Assembly (NCBI RefSeq): GCF_038446665.1
Contig: NZ_CP151802.1
Location: 3,782,001-3,846,000 of the forward strand
DNA length: 64,000 nt
Direction: 5' to 3'
From: Lysobacter sp. FW306-1B-D06B
GTDB lineage: Bacteria; Pseudomonadota; Gammaproteobacteria; Xanthomonadales; Xanthomonadaceae
The notes beneath the pieces were generated by a model that was not told the origin of the DNA, searched no databases, and saw only the letters and a list, made by a program, of their open reading frames with translations. Made by a program: the position numbers and the translations under genes. Below are positions 51,943-60,962 of this stretch, in pieces. Positions within the stretch are counted from its first letter, which is position 1. Each line of letters opens with the position of its first letter.

Positions 51943-52360
51943 TTCTGTGAATCCTAAGGCTTGATTGGGACAGGGATATGGACCGTCGCAATGGAACCAG
52001 CGGAGATCTTCGCGCCACCGTCCAACGACGGGATACAGGCTATTCCTCGCATCTTCTGGTTGGCATCAGATGATTCTGATAAGCAAAAGTCGCGTCAAAA
52101 TCCTCTGATAAGAAGAAGTGCAAGCCGAATGGGCAAGGCAACAGTCCGAGAAGCAGGCGCCATATGCCCCGGACGACGCCGTATCGCCTGAATGAGCCCG
52201 GCCACAGCTCCGCCTGCCGCGTTGCGCAGCACGTTAAGGCTTATTAATAGCCAAACGCGGCTAGCGCCCAGGACTTTCCCGGACACCAGAAGCGTCGGCA
52301 GGGGGCTTCTGACGACTTATAGAGTTGGGGTCACTGCTATCGGCGATCGACGCGGACCGC
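51943..52360. other. AT-richer upstream region of the fimbrial operon
   Basis: A 418-nt region between the pilin start and the murD2 stop, clearly lower in GC than its surroundings. It must hold the fimbrial promoter. No gene was recognised. Short symmetrical and repeated motifs occur at 52065-52119. The stretch GCTTATTAATAGCC near 52240 is the most AT-rich part. Confidence 0.6.
52065..52119. promoter_or_regulatory. Inverted and direct repeats upstream of pilin gene
   Basis: ATCAGA-TGAT-TCTGAT (52065-52080) is a 6-bp inverted repeat. Its second arm starts the direct repeat TCTGATAAGCAAAAGT (52075-52090), repeated as TCTGATAAGAAGAAGT at 52104-52119 with 14 of 16 matches and 29-nt spacing. The layout suggests binding sites for a regulator of the fimbrial operon; no factor is known. 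Confidence 0.5.
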
Positions 52361-53800
52361 TCAGGCGATGCCGAGCCCCGGAATGGCGCTGATCGCGTCC
52401 GGATCGAAGCCCGCCAGTTCGGCGAAATGCCGGCCGCGCGCGACGTAGTCCTTGTACGCACCGAAACTTGGCGCGCCTGGCGACAGCAGGACCACGCCTT
52501 CGTTGCCGAGAGCCGCTTTCGCCTGCGCCATCGCATCGCTCAGATCACCCGCTGCGCCGAGCACGAAACCCGCTTGCGCCGCGACCGGTTCGAGCAGCGC
52601 ATGGATGCGCGGTCCGTTCTGGCCCATCGTGATGATGGCCACCGGCGCGTGCGTGCGCATCGCCTCGGCGAAATCCTCCCAGGGGAGGCCGCGATCGTGC
52701 CCGCCGACGAGAATCGCCACGCGGCGCTCCCCGAAGCAGTCCAGCGCCGCGAGGCTCGCGTGCGGCGTGGTGCTGATGGAGTCGTTGACGTAGGTGATGC
52801 CATCGCGCGTACCGACGGTCTGCAGCCGGTTCGGCAGCGGCCGGAAACTTGCCGCGTGCGGTACGAGCGCAGTCGCGTCCAGGCCCAGCGCCTCGATCGA
52901 AGTCAGCACCGCGCATAGGTTGCCGCGATTGTGGCGGCCCGGCAGTGGCAGCGCGCGCGTGTCCATCACGAAAGTATTGCCGCGATACAGATCGTCGCCG
53001 CGCAGATGCCAACCTTCGTCATTGCCGAACCAGCGCACCTCCACGCCGCGAAGCGAGGCGGCCATGCCGACCAGCCTCGCATCGTTGGCGTTGAGCACCG
53101 CGATGCGCGGCCGCGCTTGCGTCAGCAGGCGAAGTTTGTCTTCGATGTAGCGCTCGTGCGAACCGTGCCAGTCCAGATGTTCGGGAAAAATATTGAGCGC
53201 AACGGCGACCTGTGGGCGCGCGCCGCTCGCTGCGACGTCACCGGTCTGGTAGCTCGACAGTTCGATCGCCCAGAACTCCGGCGTGACCTGCGGTTGCAGC
53301 ACTTCCAGCAGCGGCAGGCCGATGTTTCCGGCCAGCGCGGTGACATGTCCGCCGGCACGCAGCAAGTGCGCCAGCAGCGCCGTCGTCGTGCTCTTACCCT
53401 TGGTGCCCGTCACACAGATGGCGTTCGCGACGACGTTGTCGTCGCCCGCGTGTTCGGCGAACCACAGTGCGGTGCCGCCGATGAAGCGCGTGCCCGACGC
53501 GGTGGCTTCCACCGCTTCGGGCCGATACGGGCTGATGCCGGGCGACTTCACCACTACGTCGAACGCCGACAGCCGCGCGGCGCTGGCGTCGGTATCGGCG
53601 ACGAGGTTCGCGTCGCCCAGCGCGGCGACTTCCTCCGCTTCCTGCGCCGAGCAGAACAGCGTCAGTGGCAATGCCGGCAGGCGCGCGCGGATCGCGCGGT
53701 ACGCCGCGCGACCTTCGCGACCCCAGCCCCACAGCGCGACCTTGCGGCCATCGAGCTGCGCGATGCGGGTCAGCGAATGATCAGGCGGCGAACTGCGCAC
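52361..53800 (-). CDS. murD2: UDP-MurNAc-L-Ala--L-glutamate ligase MurD2
   Basis: A 479-residue Mur ligase that adds L-glutamate, not D-glutamate, to UDP-MurNAc-L-alanine. The ATP site is [12 protein letters not shown] (about 129-140), followed by WAIELSSYQ and [20 protein letters not shown]. The C-terminal domain includes [20 protein letters not shown] and [15 protein letters not shown] sequence. Ordinary MurD uses D-Glu; assignment as MurD2 rests on the directly adjacent murL and on the known Xanthomonas pair. It starts with GTG inside the murL end (20-nt overlap). It is the last gene of lysAC-murL-murD2. Confidence 0.87.
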   Translation of the reverse strand: MRSSPPDHSLTRIAQLDGRKVALWGWGREGRAAYRAIRARLPALPLTLFCSAQEAEEVAALGDANLVADTDASAARLSAFDVVVKSPGISPYRPEAVEATASGTRFIGGTALWFAEHAGDDNVVANAICVTGTKGKSTTTALLAHLLRAGGHVTALAGNIGLPLLEVLQPQVTPEFWAIELSSYQTGDVAASGARPQVAVALNIFPEHLDWHGSHERYIEDKLRLLTQARPRIAVLNANDARLVGMAASLRGVEVRWFGNDEGWHLRGDDLYRGNTFVMDTRALPLPGRHNRGNLCAVLTSIEALGLDATALVPHAASFRPLPNRLQTVGTRDGITYVNDSISTTPHASLAALDCFGERRVAILVGGHDRGLPWEDFAEAMRTHAPVAIITMGQNGPRIHALLEPVAAQAGFVLGAAGDLSDAMAQAKAALGNEGVVLLSPGAPSFGAYKDYVARGRHFAELAGFDPDAISAIPGLGIA

Positions 53801-55142
53801 GCAGGCGATCCCACAGCGCGGCCGGAATGCGGTGCTCGTCGTCGATCACCAGCAGCGGTTCGACGCGCAATTCATCGGCGACGAGCTGCGGTCGGATCTC
53901 GCGCGCGAAACGGTCGACCAGCGCGTCCTCACGCCACTCCGGCCGCTCGGCCAGCGCGGCCATCGCGGCGCGCGACTCGCGGCCTTCGCCCACGCATTCG
54001 AACGGCTTGTGGTTCTGGTACTCCAGCAGCGCATCGAAACCGTCGATCTGCGCCGTATCGTCCAGCAGGTTGCGCCCGAAGATGCCCATCAGACGCGGCT
54101 TGGGCATGAACGGCGCCAGCGCCAGGAACACGAAGTGGCACTTCGGGCACACGCCGCACCAGCGGCTGGCCGGGCGTTCGCCGAGGATGTGGAAGTTGCG
54201 GTTGCAGCTGCTGAAATGCGCGTCGTAGCGATCGGTCTTCGCGAACTGCCGCGCCACGGCCAGCTCGCTGAGCGGACGCAGCAGCGAGTAGTAATGAAGG
54301 TCCGCCGCGACCTCGCGCTGCACATACTCGCCGAACGCCTGTTCGCAGGCCCAGCCCTTGGACCACTGGTGGTTCACCTCGCCCGTGCCTTCGATGAGGC
54401 TGCCGTAGCTGGCCGAACGCTCGTTGGAGAACACCACCTGGTCCACGCCCAGCAGCACGGCCGCGAAGACCATGATCGCTGAGTTGAGCACGGTGACCGG
54501 GATGTGGCCGTTCCACGCGCCTTCGCGGTTGTAGTCGAACAACTGCGGCGCGAGCGCGCGGCCGAGATTGAGCGTCGGCAGGCCGGTGCGTTCGGCGCAG
54601 GCGCGGATCAGCTGCGAGCCGCCGATCCACGTCACGGTCTGTTCGACGCCCAGCGCGCGCAGCGCTTCGATGCTCACCAGCGAATCCTTGCCGCCGCCGA
54701 TGGCAACCAGCGCGTGGTGCGACAGGCCCAGCGTCGGCGCCTTCGTGCCCTGTTCCTGCGTCACCGGGAACTTGATCTTCCCGTGCAGGTTCAGGCCGTT
54801 GCGGTAGGCGAACTCACCCAGCCCGTTGACGTAGATCAGTTCGATCAACGCTGCGGTGTCGGCGTCGATCGCGTAAGAATCGATGCGGATTTCCGTCGGC
54901 ACCGCCGCCTTGTAGTAGCTCACGCCGGCGATCAAGTGCAGCAGGCGCAGGGCGCGTTCGGCGGCCTGTGCGCGTGCGTCGTCCAGCTTGAACGGCGCGC
55001 CCGGCACGGTGATCGTCTCGATCATCTCCGGGCCGTCGTCGAAGGCGTACACCAGTTGCGCGATGCCCGTGGCGGCGTCGAAATCGCAGCGCACGAAACG
55101 GAACGCGCGGATGGCGTCGCGGTTGAATTTCCACTCACTCAT
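53781..55142 (-). CDS. murL: UDP-MurNAc-L-Ala-L-Glu epimerase MurL
   Basis: A 453-residue enzyme that inverts the terminal L-Glu of UDP-MurNAc-L-Ala-L-Glu to D-Glu with ATP, replacing glutamate racemase. An N-terminal region of about 140 residues precedes a PP-loop, [16 protein letters not shown] (GGGKDS at 149-154), the AMP-forming ATP site. Further on are [20 protein letters not shown] and a Cys cluster: Cys313 (SSCNRNF) plus CGVCPKC (329, 332, 335). The start overlaps the lysAC stop as ATGA and the end overlaps murD2. First characterised in Xanthomonas oryzae; here recognised from sequence pattern and context. Confidence 0.87.
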   Translation of the reverse strand: MSEWKFNRDAIRAFRFVRCDFDAATGIAQLVYAFDDGPEMIETITVPGAPFKLDDARAQAAERALRLLHLIAGVSYYKAAVPTEIRIDSYAIDADTAALIELIYVNGLGEFAYRNGLNLHGKIKFPVTQEQGTKAPTLGLSHHALVAIGGGKDSLVSIEALRALGVEQTVTWIGGSQLIRACAERTGLPTLNLGRALAPQLFDYNREGAWNGHIPVTVLNSAIMVFAAVLLGVDQVVFSNERSASYGSLIEGTGEVNHQWSKGWACEQAFGEYVQREVAADLHYYSLLRPLSELAVARQFAKTDRYDAHFSSCNRNFHILGERPASRWCGVCPKCHFVFLALAPFMPKPRLMGIFGRNLLDDTAQIDGFDALLEYQNHKPFECVGEGRESRAAMAALAERPEWREDALVDRFAREIRPQLVADELRVEPLLVIDDEHRIPAALWDRLRAQFAA

Positions 55143-57712
55143 TCAATGACGTCCTCTGCCGGCAGGGCCCGCAGGTTGTAGGTGTTGGCCATCGCCATGC
55201 CGTAGGCGCCGGCGTCGGCGACCAGCATCACGTCGCCTTCGAAGGTGTCGGCGGGCAGCGCGCGGCCGCGACCGATCACGTCGCTGCTCTCGCAGATCGG
55301 ACCGACCACGTCGAACACGGCCGAATCGCCGTCGCGGGACAGGTTGAAGATGCCGTGGTAGGCCTCGTACATCGCCGGTCGCATCAGCGCGTTCATGCCC
55401 GCATCGCAGCCGATGCGGCGCACGCCGTCCTTCTCCACGACCTGCGTCACCGACAGCAGCAGCGCGCCGCTTTCGGCGACCAGGTATCGGCCCGGCTCGA
55501 TCACCAGCCCGTAGCGCGGGTACGCCGCCTTGATCTCCTCCAGCCCCGCACGCCACAGCGGCAGATCGAACTGCGGCGCTTCCGGCGTGTACGGGATCGG
55601 CAGGCCGCCACCGATGTCGATGGTCTCGATCGTGCCGATGCCGTCGGCCAGGCCCGCGAGGTGTGCATACACGCCGCGCCAGTGCTGCGGATCTTCGATG
55701 CCGCTGCCCAGGTGCGCGTGCAGGCCGCTGATGCGCACGCCGAGCTTGCGCGCTTCCTCGACGAACGCGTCGAAGCGCGTCATCGGCAGGCCGAACTTGG
55801 CCGCCACGCCGCCGGTCTTCACCTTCTCGTGGTGACCGTCGCCGTGGCCCAGGTCGATGCGCAGCCAGATCGTGCGGTTGCGGAACACCTCCGGCCAGCG
55901 CTGCAGGGCCTCGATGTTGTCGAGCGTGACGATGATCCCGCGCGCGAACGCCGCTTCGTACTCTCGGCGCGGCGCGAAGCTCGGAGTGAACAGCACGCGG
56001 CTGGGCGTGATGTGCGGCAGCGTGGCGAAGACGTGTTCGAACTCGCCCTGCGACACGCACTCCAGCCCGAAGCCTTCGCCGACCAGCGTGCGCAGGATCT
56101 CCGGATGCGGATTGGCCTTGATCGCGTAGAAGCAGCGATCGACCGCGCTGGTGACACTGAGCGAACGCGCGCGTTCGCGCACGGTGGCCAGGTCGTAGAC
56201 ATAGCGCGGCGTGCCCTGCTGCGCGAGCGACAGCAACGCATCACGACGCCCACGCCACCATGCCGGCGCACGCTGCGGCGCACCGAAGGCGATCTCGCGC
56301 CAGCTCGGGCCGAACACCGTCGCATCGCGCACCGGCATCGCGCGCGAGCGGATCAGCTCGGCGTGCAGGTGCGGCAGCAGGCCTTCGGCGTCGGTCTCGT
56401 CGATGACGAACGTGAGGTTGAGGTCGTTGGACGACTGCGAGATCAGGTGCACGCGCTCGCGGCCGAACGTCGCCCAGATGTCGCTCAGGCGATGCAGCAG
56501 CGAACGCATGCCGCGGCCGACCAGCGTGATGGCCGCGCACGGCGCGATCACCTTGACCCGGCAGATCTCGGCGAGGTCCGCGCTGAGCGCTTCCAGCACG
56601 TTCGTGGTCACCAGGTTCTCGCTCGGGTCGAGCGAGACGGTGACGTTGGTTTCCGACGAACCGATCAGGTCGATCGACAGGCCGTGGCGCTTGAAGCGTT
56701 CGAACACGTCGGCCAGGAAGCCCACCTGCTGCCACATGCCGATGCTTTCCATCGACACCAGCACGATGCCGTTGCGGCGGCTGATGGCCTTGACGCCGGG
56801 CACGGTGGCCGCGGTCGCGTCGATGCGCGTGCCGGGCAGGTCCGGGCGTTCGGTGTCGAGGATGGCCATCGGCACGCCCGCGTCGCGGCACGGCGCGATC
56901 GAGCGCGGATGCAGCACCTTCGCGCCGGTCGTGGCGATTTCCTGCGCCTCGGCGTAATGCAGGCGTGTGAGCAGGCGCGCCTCGGGCACGTCGCGCGGGT
57001 TGGCGCTGAACATGCCCGGGACATCGGTCCAGATCTCCACGCGCTGCGCCTTCAGCAATGCACCGAAGTACGCCGCCGAGGTGTCCGAACCGCCACGCCC
57101 CAGGATCGCCGTGCCGCCGTCGCCGTGGCGCGAGATGAAGCCCTGCGTGATCAGCATCGGCGAGGCTTGCGTGGAGAAACGCTCGCCGAAACCGTCGCCG
57201 TCCAGGCGGCAGTTCACCGACAATCGCTGCGCCCATGCGCTGGCGTTGGGCAGCGACACCGCGTCGAGCCAGTTGCGCGCATCGCACCAGCCCATGTCGT
57301 GACCCTGCGTGCGCAGGTAGGCGGCGCCGAGCGTGGACGAGAGCAGCTCGCCCTGGGCCAGCACTTCGGCCTGCCAGTCGAGCGGACGCGTCGCTGCGCG
57401 CGCGTCCGTCGCCAGCGACTGCAACGCGGCCAGGCGCTCGCCAAGCACGGCATCCGGATCCAGATCGAGTTCGGCACAGAACGCGCGATGGCGCTCGACC
57501 AGCGCCTCGATGCGCGACTGGATGCCGTCGCCATTGGCGATGGCCTGCAACTCGTTGGTGACACCCGACAGTGCGGACACCACCACCAGCACGCGCACGC
57601 CTTCCTCGGACATGCGTTTTCCGGCGAGGCGTCCGATGGTGTCCCAGCGGTTCCGGCGAGACACCGATGTGCCGCCGAACTTGAGTACTACCCAGCGATT
57701 CGCTTCCGCCAC
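55139..57712 (-). CDS. lysAC: Bifunctional aspartate kinase/diaminopimelate decarboxylase
   Basis: An 857-residue fusion. Residues about 5-465 are aspartate kinase: WVVLKFGGTSVSRRNRWDTI, then ILGRGGSDTSAAYFGALLKA and two ACT-like regulatory stretches. Residues about 495-857 are PLP-dependent DAP decarboxylase: RCFYAIKANPHPE with the PLP lysine at 532, HEKVKTGGVAAKFG, GGGLPIPYTPEAPQFDL and CESSDVIGRGR. The first enzyme opens the aspartate pathway and the second closes lysine synthesis. A GTG at 57712 with GAGG upstream gives VAEANRWVVL; a 26-codon in-frame extension to 57790 is possible. It is the first gene of the operon with murL and murD2. Confidence 0.93.
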   Translation of the reverse strand: MAEANRWVVLKFGGTSVSRRNRWDTIGRLAGKRMSEEGVRVLVVVSALSGVTNELQAIANGDGIQSRIEALVERHRAFCAELDLDPDAVLGERLAALQSLATDARAATRPLDWQAEVLAQGELLSSTLGAAYLRTQGHDMGWCDARNWLDAVSLPNASAWAQRLSVNCRLDGDGFGERFSTQASPMLITQGFISRHGDGGTAILGRGGSDTSAAYFGALLKAQRVEIWTDVPGMFSANPRDVPEARLLTRLHYAEAQEIATTGAKVLHPRSIAPCRDAGVPMAILDTERPDLPGTRIDATAATVPGVKAISRRNGIVLVSMESIGMWQQVGFLADVFERFKRHGLSIDLIGSSETNVTVSLDPSENLVTTNVLEALSADLAEICRVKVIAPCAAITLVGRGMRSLLHRLSDIWATFGRERVHLISQSSNDLNLTFVIDETDAEGLLPHLHAELIRSRAMPVRDATVFGPSWREIAFGAPQRAPAWWRGRRDALLSLAQQGTPRYVYDLATVRERARSLSVTSAVDRCFYAIKANPHPEILRTLVGEGFGLECVSQGEFEHVFATLPHITPSRVLFTPSFAPRREYEAAFARGIIVTLDNIEALQRWPEVFRNRTIWLRIDLGHGDGHHEKVKTGGVAAKFGLPMTRFDAFVEEARKLGVRISGLHAHLGSGIEDPQHWRGVYAHLAGLADGIGTIETIDIGGGLPIPYTPEAPQFDLPLWRAGLEEIKAAYPRYGLVIEPGRYLVAESGALLLSVTQVVEKDGVRRIGCDAGMNALMRPAMYEAYHGIFNLSRDGDSAVFDVVGPICESSDVIGRGRALPADTFEGDVMLVADAGAYGMAMANTYNLRALPAEDVIE

Positions 57713-57897
57713 CGCAAATGTCCTCGTGATGATGATGGGTTGGTTGGAGATGAAGAATGGTTCGGTCGTTACGGCCGAAACCATGCCCACGCGCGGCGCG
57801 CGCAGGACCTAGAATGGCGCCCCTCGCCGGCACTGGCGAGTAACGCGGCCGTAAACTCCGCAAGTTTAGTCGAATAATCCGCTCGGACCCCCGCCGA

Positions 57898-58779
57898 ATG
57901 ACGCTTCGCCGCTATCTGCAACTCGACGTGTTCGCCGACCGGCCCGGCGCCGGCAACCCGCTGGCCGTCGTGCTGGACGCCAACGGCCTGGACGACGCCC
58001 GCATGCAGGCCGTCGCCCGCTGGACGCGACTGCCTGAAACCACGTTCGTTTTCCCGCCCACGCAGCCCGGCGCGGCCTACCGCGTGCGCATGTTCAGCCC
58101 GCGCCGCGAGGTGCCTTTCGCCGGGCATCCGAGCGTGGGCACCGCCCACGTGGTGCTCGAGGCCGGACTGGCCCAGGCCGTGGAAGGCCACGTGGTGCAG
58201 GAAGGTGCGGTCGGCCTGCTGCCATTGGCGGTCGAAGGCGAGGGTTCGGCGCGCACGATCTCGGTACGCACTCCGCGCGCGCGGGTGGTGGAGATAGCCG
58301 AGGCCGGCGATGCCCGTCTGGCCGCGGCGCTCGCCGGGCTGGCCCCGGGCGCCTTGCCGTCGGCGCTGATGGACGGCGGACGACGCTGGTGGCTGGCCGA
58401 AGTCGCAAGCGAAGCCGCGCTGCGCGGCGCGACGCCGGACTGGGACGCCATTGCGCAGCTGGCCGAATCCACCGAGACGATGGGCCTGTGCGCGTTCGCG
58501 CGCGCGGATGCGGGCAACGGCTACGACCTGGTCGTGCGCGCCTTCGTAGGCGCGCCGGCGCGGTTCGAGGACGCGGCTTCGGGCGCGGCCAACGCCACGC
58601 TCGCCGCGTGGCTCAAGCACAACGACGCCCTGCCCGGGCGTGACGGGCGCTACACCGTGAGCCAGGGCCGCGAGGTGGGCTTCGATGCGCGCCTGCAACT
58701 GCGCGTGGACGAGGACGGCGAGGTGTGGTCCGGCGGGCAGGTCTGCAACGTGGTGCGCGGGACGATCGACTGGGCGTGA
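57898..58779 (+). CDS. PhzF family epimerase/isomerase
   Basis: A 293-residue two-domain DapF-like fold protein. The opening RYLQLDVFADRPGAGNPLAV is typical, then RLPETTFVFPP with the catalytic Glu, and FSPRREVPFAGHPSVGTAHV, with a matching stretch in the second half (EDAASGAANATLAAWLKHND). Members isomerise diverse small substrates; phenazine synthesis is only one case and no other phenazine genes are nearby. It is divergent from lysAC across a 185-nt gap. Confidence 0.92.
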   Translation: MTLRRYLQLDVFADRPGAGNPLAVVLDANGLDDARMQAVARWTRLPETTFVFPPTQPGAAYRVRMFSPRREVPFAGHPSVGTAHVVLEAGLAQAVEGHVVQEGAVGLLPLAVEGEGSARTISVRTPRARVVEIAEAGDARLAAALAGLAPGALPSALMDGGRRWWLAEVASEAALRGATPDWDAIAQLAESTETMGLCAFARADAGNGYDLVVRAFVGAPARFEDAASGAANATLAAWLKHNDALPGRDGRYTVSQGREVGFDARLQLRVDEDGEVWSGGQVCNVVRGTIDWA

Positions 58780-58785
58780 GCCCGC

Positions 58786-59418
58786 TTACTCCGGCGTGAC
58801 GTCCACCCGCACACGGATCCGGTCGCCCGGGTCGTAGTTCGTGCGCGTGGTGTAGGTGCGGCCTGCGTATTCGTACGTGACGTCATAGGCGCGCACGTCG
58901 CCGCGGCCGTCGCGCGTGCCGTCTTCGCGCGAGTAGTAGCCGTCGCCCTCGTACACCGGATCGCACACGCGCACCATGCCGGTGCGTTGACGCTGGCTCT
59001 CGTCGTAGATCTGGCGGCCGGCCATGCCGCCCACCATCGAGCCGATCGCCGAGGTCGCATAGCGCGCACTTCCGCCGCCGACCTGGCTTCCGACCGCTGC
59101 GCCGACGATGGTGCCGACGATCGTGGAGGCGGTGCGGCCGGTCTCGCTGCCGCCGGTGGGGCGACGGTAGCCGCCGTAGGGATCGTAGTAGCCGTCTTCG
59201 CGGTACGGATCGCTGCCGACATAGGTCGGGCGTTCGTAGCAGCGTTGCGGCGGCTCGGGAGCGGCGCTGGAGTAGGAATCGAACACCGGATCGACGCGGA
59301 CCACACGCGCGTAGTCGCTGCTGCTGGTGGAGCCGTAGCGCGGGTAGGACTGGGCGTACGCCGAACCGCATGCGATGGCGGCGGCCAGCGCGACGGGGAT
59401 GGCGATCAGGCGGTTCAT
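58786..59418 (-). CDS. Glycine-zipper 2TM envelope protein
   Basis: A 210-residue exported protein. The signal MNRLIAIPVALAAAIACGSA ends near AYA-Q. A Tyr/Pro/Arg-rich disordered stretch follows, then a glycine-zipper pair of membrane-spanning segments (TASTIVGTIVGAAVGSQVGG; YATSAIGSMVGGMAGRQIYD) and a small C-terminal beta domain (VTYEYAGRTYTTRTNYDPGD). The ATG at 59418 was chosen over an upstream Arg-rich extension. It is convergent with the PhzF gene with only 6 nt between. It is probably anchored in the outer membrane. Confidence 0.85.
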   Translation of the reverse strand: MNRLIAIPVALAAAIACGSAYAQSYPRYGSTSSSDYARVVRVDPVFDSYSSAAPEPPQRCYERPTYVGSDPYREDGYYDPYGGYRRPTGGSETGRTASTIVGTIVGAAVGSQVGGGSARYATSAIGSMVGGMAGRQIYDESQRQRTGMVRVCDPVYEGDGYYSREDGTRDGRGDVRAYDVTYEYAGRTYTTRTNYDPGDRIRVRVDVTPE

Positions 59419-59519
59419 GGGGTGGCTCCGGGGCCGGGATGGCATGCGCGCATCGTCCGGCCGGCGCGGGCAATGCACGCTGAATCCTGGCGTTCAGATT
59501 CGCGCGCCGCGCGCGGGGT

Positions 59520-60212
59520 TCACGGCGCCGCGAGCCAGTCGGCCACCTGCGCCGCGACGCTTGCGGCGTCACGCCCGAGCAACGGCCCGACATGCCCGGG
59601 CGATGCCACGCGCAGGAGGTCCGCGCCCCAGGCACGGGCCAGCTCGGCGCTGACTTCGGGCGGAACGTCCTCGTCCTGCGCCGAGGCGATGCACAGCGTG
59701 CGGCAGAGCGGCGCGTCCATGACCAGACCGCCGTGGGCCTGCCGCAGCACGGCGCCGGATTCGTCGCGCCAGCGGCGGAAGGCGAACAACGCCGTCGCGT
59801 CGTCGGAATCGGGCAGCGCGCGGCGGGTCGATGCCAAGCGGGCGTCGCGGCCCCAGGGCACGCGGTCGGGCCAATCGCGCGCAGGGAGATCGTCGGCCCA
59901 CGGCGCCGGTGGCAGGGGATTCACCAGCACCAGCGCATCGGCCGCGTCGGCGCAGGCCATGGCCAGAAGGCCGCCGAGGCTGGCGCCCACCAGCGCGCGC
60001 GGGCGCGGCATGGCCTCCAGCGCGACGCGGACCTGGGCGGCGTAGTCGTCGAAGCCGGTGGCCTCCAGGCCTTCTGCCGCCGGTTGCAGGTCCGGCGCGT
60101 CCGCGCGCAGCCCCCGGGCGGCGAGCACGCGCCGCCACACGTTCCATTCCCAACCGCCACCGCCCGCGCCATGCACCAGCACGGCGCGGCCGATCCCCCG
60201 CCCGGCTGCCAT
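59520..60212 (-). CDS. Alpha/beta hydrolase
   Basis: A 230-residue soluble hydrolase. The oxyanion region is AVLVHGAGGGGWEWNVWRRV, the nucleophile elbow is VGASLGG (Ser in GxSxG), the acid is in ASAQDEDVPP, and the base in SPGHVGPLLG: a complete triad in the expected order. No signal peptide is present, so it is cytoplasmic. The OsmC gene lies 9 nt upstream on the same strand and the two are likely cotranscribed. The substrate cannot be told; a small ester or thioester is plausible. Confidence 0.88.
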   Translation of the reverse strand: MAAGRGIGRAVLVHGAGGGGWEWNVWRRVLAARGLRADAPDLQPAAEGLEATGFDDYAAQVRVALEAMPRPRALVGASLGGLLAMACADAADALVLVNPLPPAPWADDLPARDWPDRVPWGRDARLASTRRALPDSDDATALFAFRRWRDESGAVLRQAHGGLVMDAPLCRTLCIASAQDEDVPPEVSAELARAWGADLLRVASPGHVGPLLGRDAASVAAQVADWLAAP

Positions 60213-60221
60213 CCGTTCCGG

Positions 60222-60653
60222 TCAGCCCAGCGTGGCCTGCACCGTCACCGGCACCGACAGCGCGCGCGAGATCACGCAACCGGCCTTGGCCGCGTCGATG
60301 AACTGCTTGAACTGCGCCTCGTCGATGGGCGCCTTGGCGGAGACGACCAGGTTGACGCCGGTGATCGTCGGCCCGGGGTCCGCGCCCGGCTCCATCGTCA
60401 CTTCGGCACGGGTCTGGATGGTGTCCGGCGTGACGCCGGCCTTGGTCATCACCGCCGACAGCGCCATCGAGAAGCACCCTGCGTGCGCGGCGGCCAGCAG
60501 TTCCTCGGGATTGGTGCCCTTCTCATCGCCGAATCGGGTCTTGAAGGAGTAGTTCTGGTCCGCGAACAGCCCGCTCTGCGGCGTGCTCATGCTGCCCTTT
60601 CCGCCTTGCAGGTCGCCGTGCCAGACCGCATCGGCAATGCGCTTGAACGCCAT
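60222..60653 (-). CDS. osmC: OsmC family peroxiredoxin
   Basis: A 143-residue OsmC-type hydroperoxide reductase. The two conserved cysteines sit in AAHAGCFSMALS and AAKAGCVISRAL. The start MAFKRIADAVWHGDLQGGKG carries the typical N-terminal Trp-x-Gly segment; GGAG lies 6 nt upstream of the ATG at 60653, which decides the start over MESV upstream. It removes organic hydroperoxides under osmotic or oxidative stress. It is first in a pair with the alpha/beta hydrolase gene. Confidence 0.92.
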   Translation of the reverse strand: MAFKRIADAVWHGDLQGGKGSMSTPQSGLFADQNYSFKTRFGDEKGTNPEELLAAAHAGCFSMALSAVMTKAGVTPDTIQTRAEVTMEPGADPGPTITGVNLVVSAKAPIDEAQFKQFIDAAKAGCVISRALSVPVTVQATLG

Positions 60654-60962
60654 GACGCTCTCCATCGTGGGGTGAAGGACGGCCAGCCTAGCGTGGCGTC
60701 CGTTAGGCGCGCATGGCGATTCGTGCGAGGTTCGCCCGGCCCCGCCTTCACGCGCGTCTTCACATGCCGGAGGAAAAAACCGCAGCGATCCGCACTTCGC
60801 GCCCTTGCGCGCTTGACCACCCCAGCCCCTTGCGCGAGGCTTTCGCTCCCGGCCCCCGCCGGCACCCGCCATGACCGCCCGCCGAGCGCCGCCGCTTCGG
60901 CGCGAAGCGCGGACAGCCATGACGGCCTTCCCACCCTAAGGAATTCAGGGAGAAGTCCGCTC
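60654..60962. other. Noncoding gap between osmC and EF-G-like gene
   Basis: A 309-nt divergent region that should hold both promoters. There is an A-run (GGAGGAAAAAACCGC near 60770) but no clear promoter hexamers, repeats or small genes recognisable by eye. Confidence 0.45.

Noticed and set aside
57713..57897. Attenuator or leader peptide before lysAC
   Set aside because: A short frame with Ile/Thr codons exists (the in-frame extension IIITRT) but no terminator/antiterminator pair or lysine riboswitch shape was found; the codons more likely belong to an alternative lysAC start.
59592..60962. Over 450 in-frame codons upstream of the EF-G-like start
   Set aside because: They lie antisense to the hydrolase and osmC genes; the EF-G N-terminus and a ribosome site fix the start at 60963.
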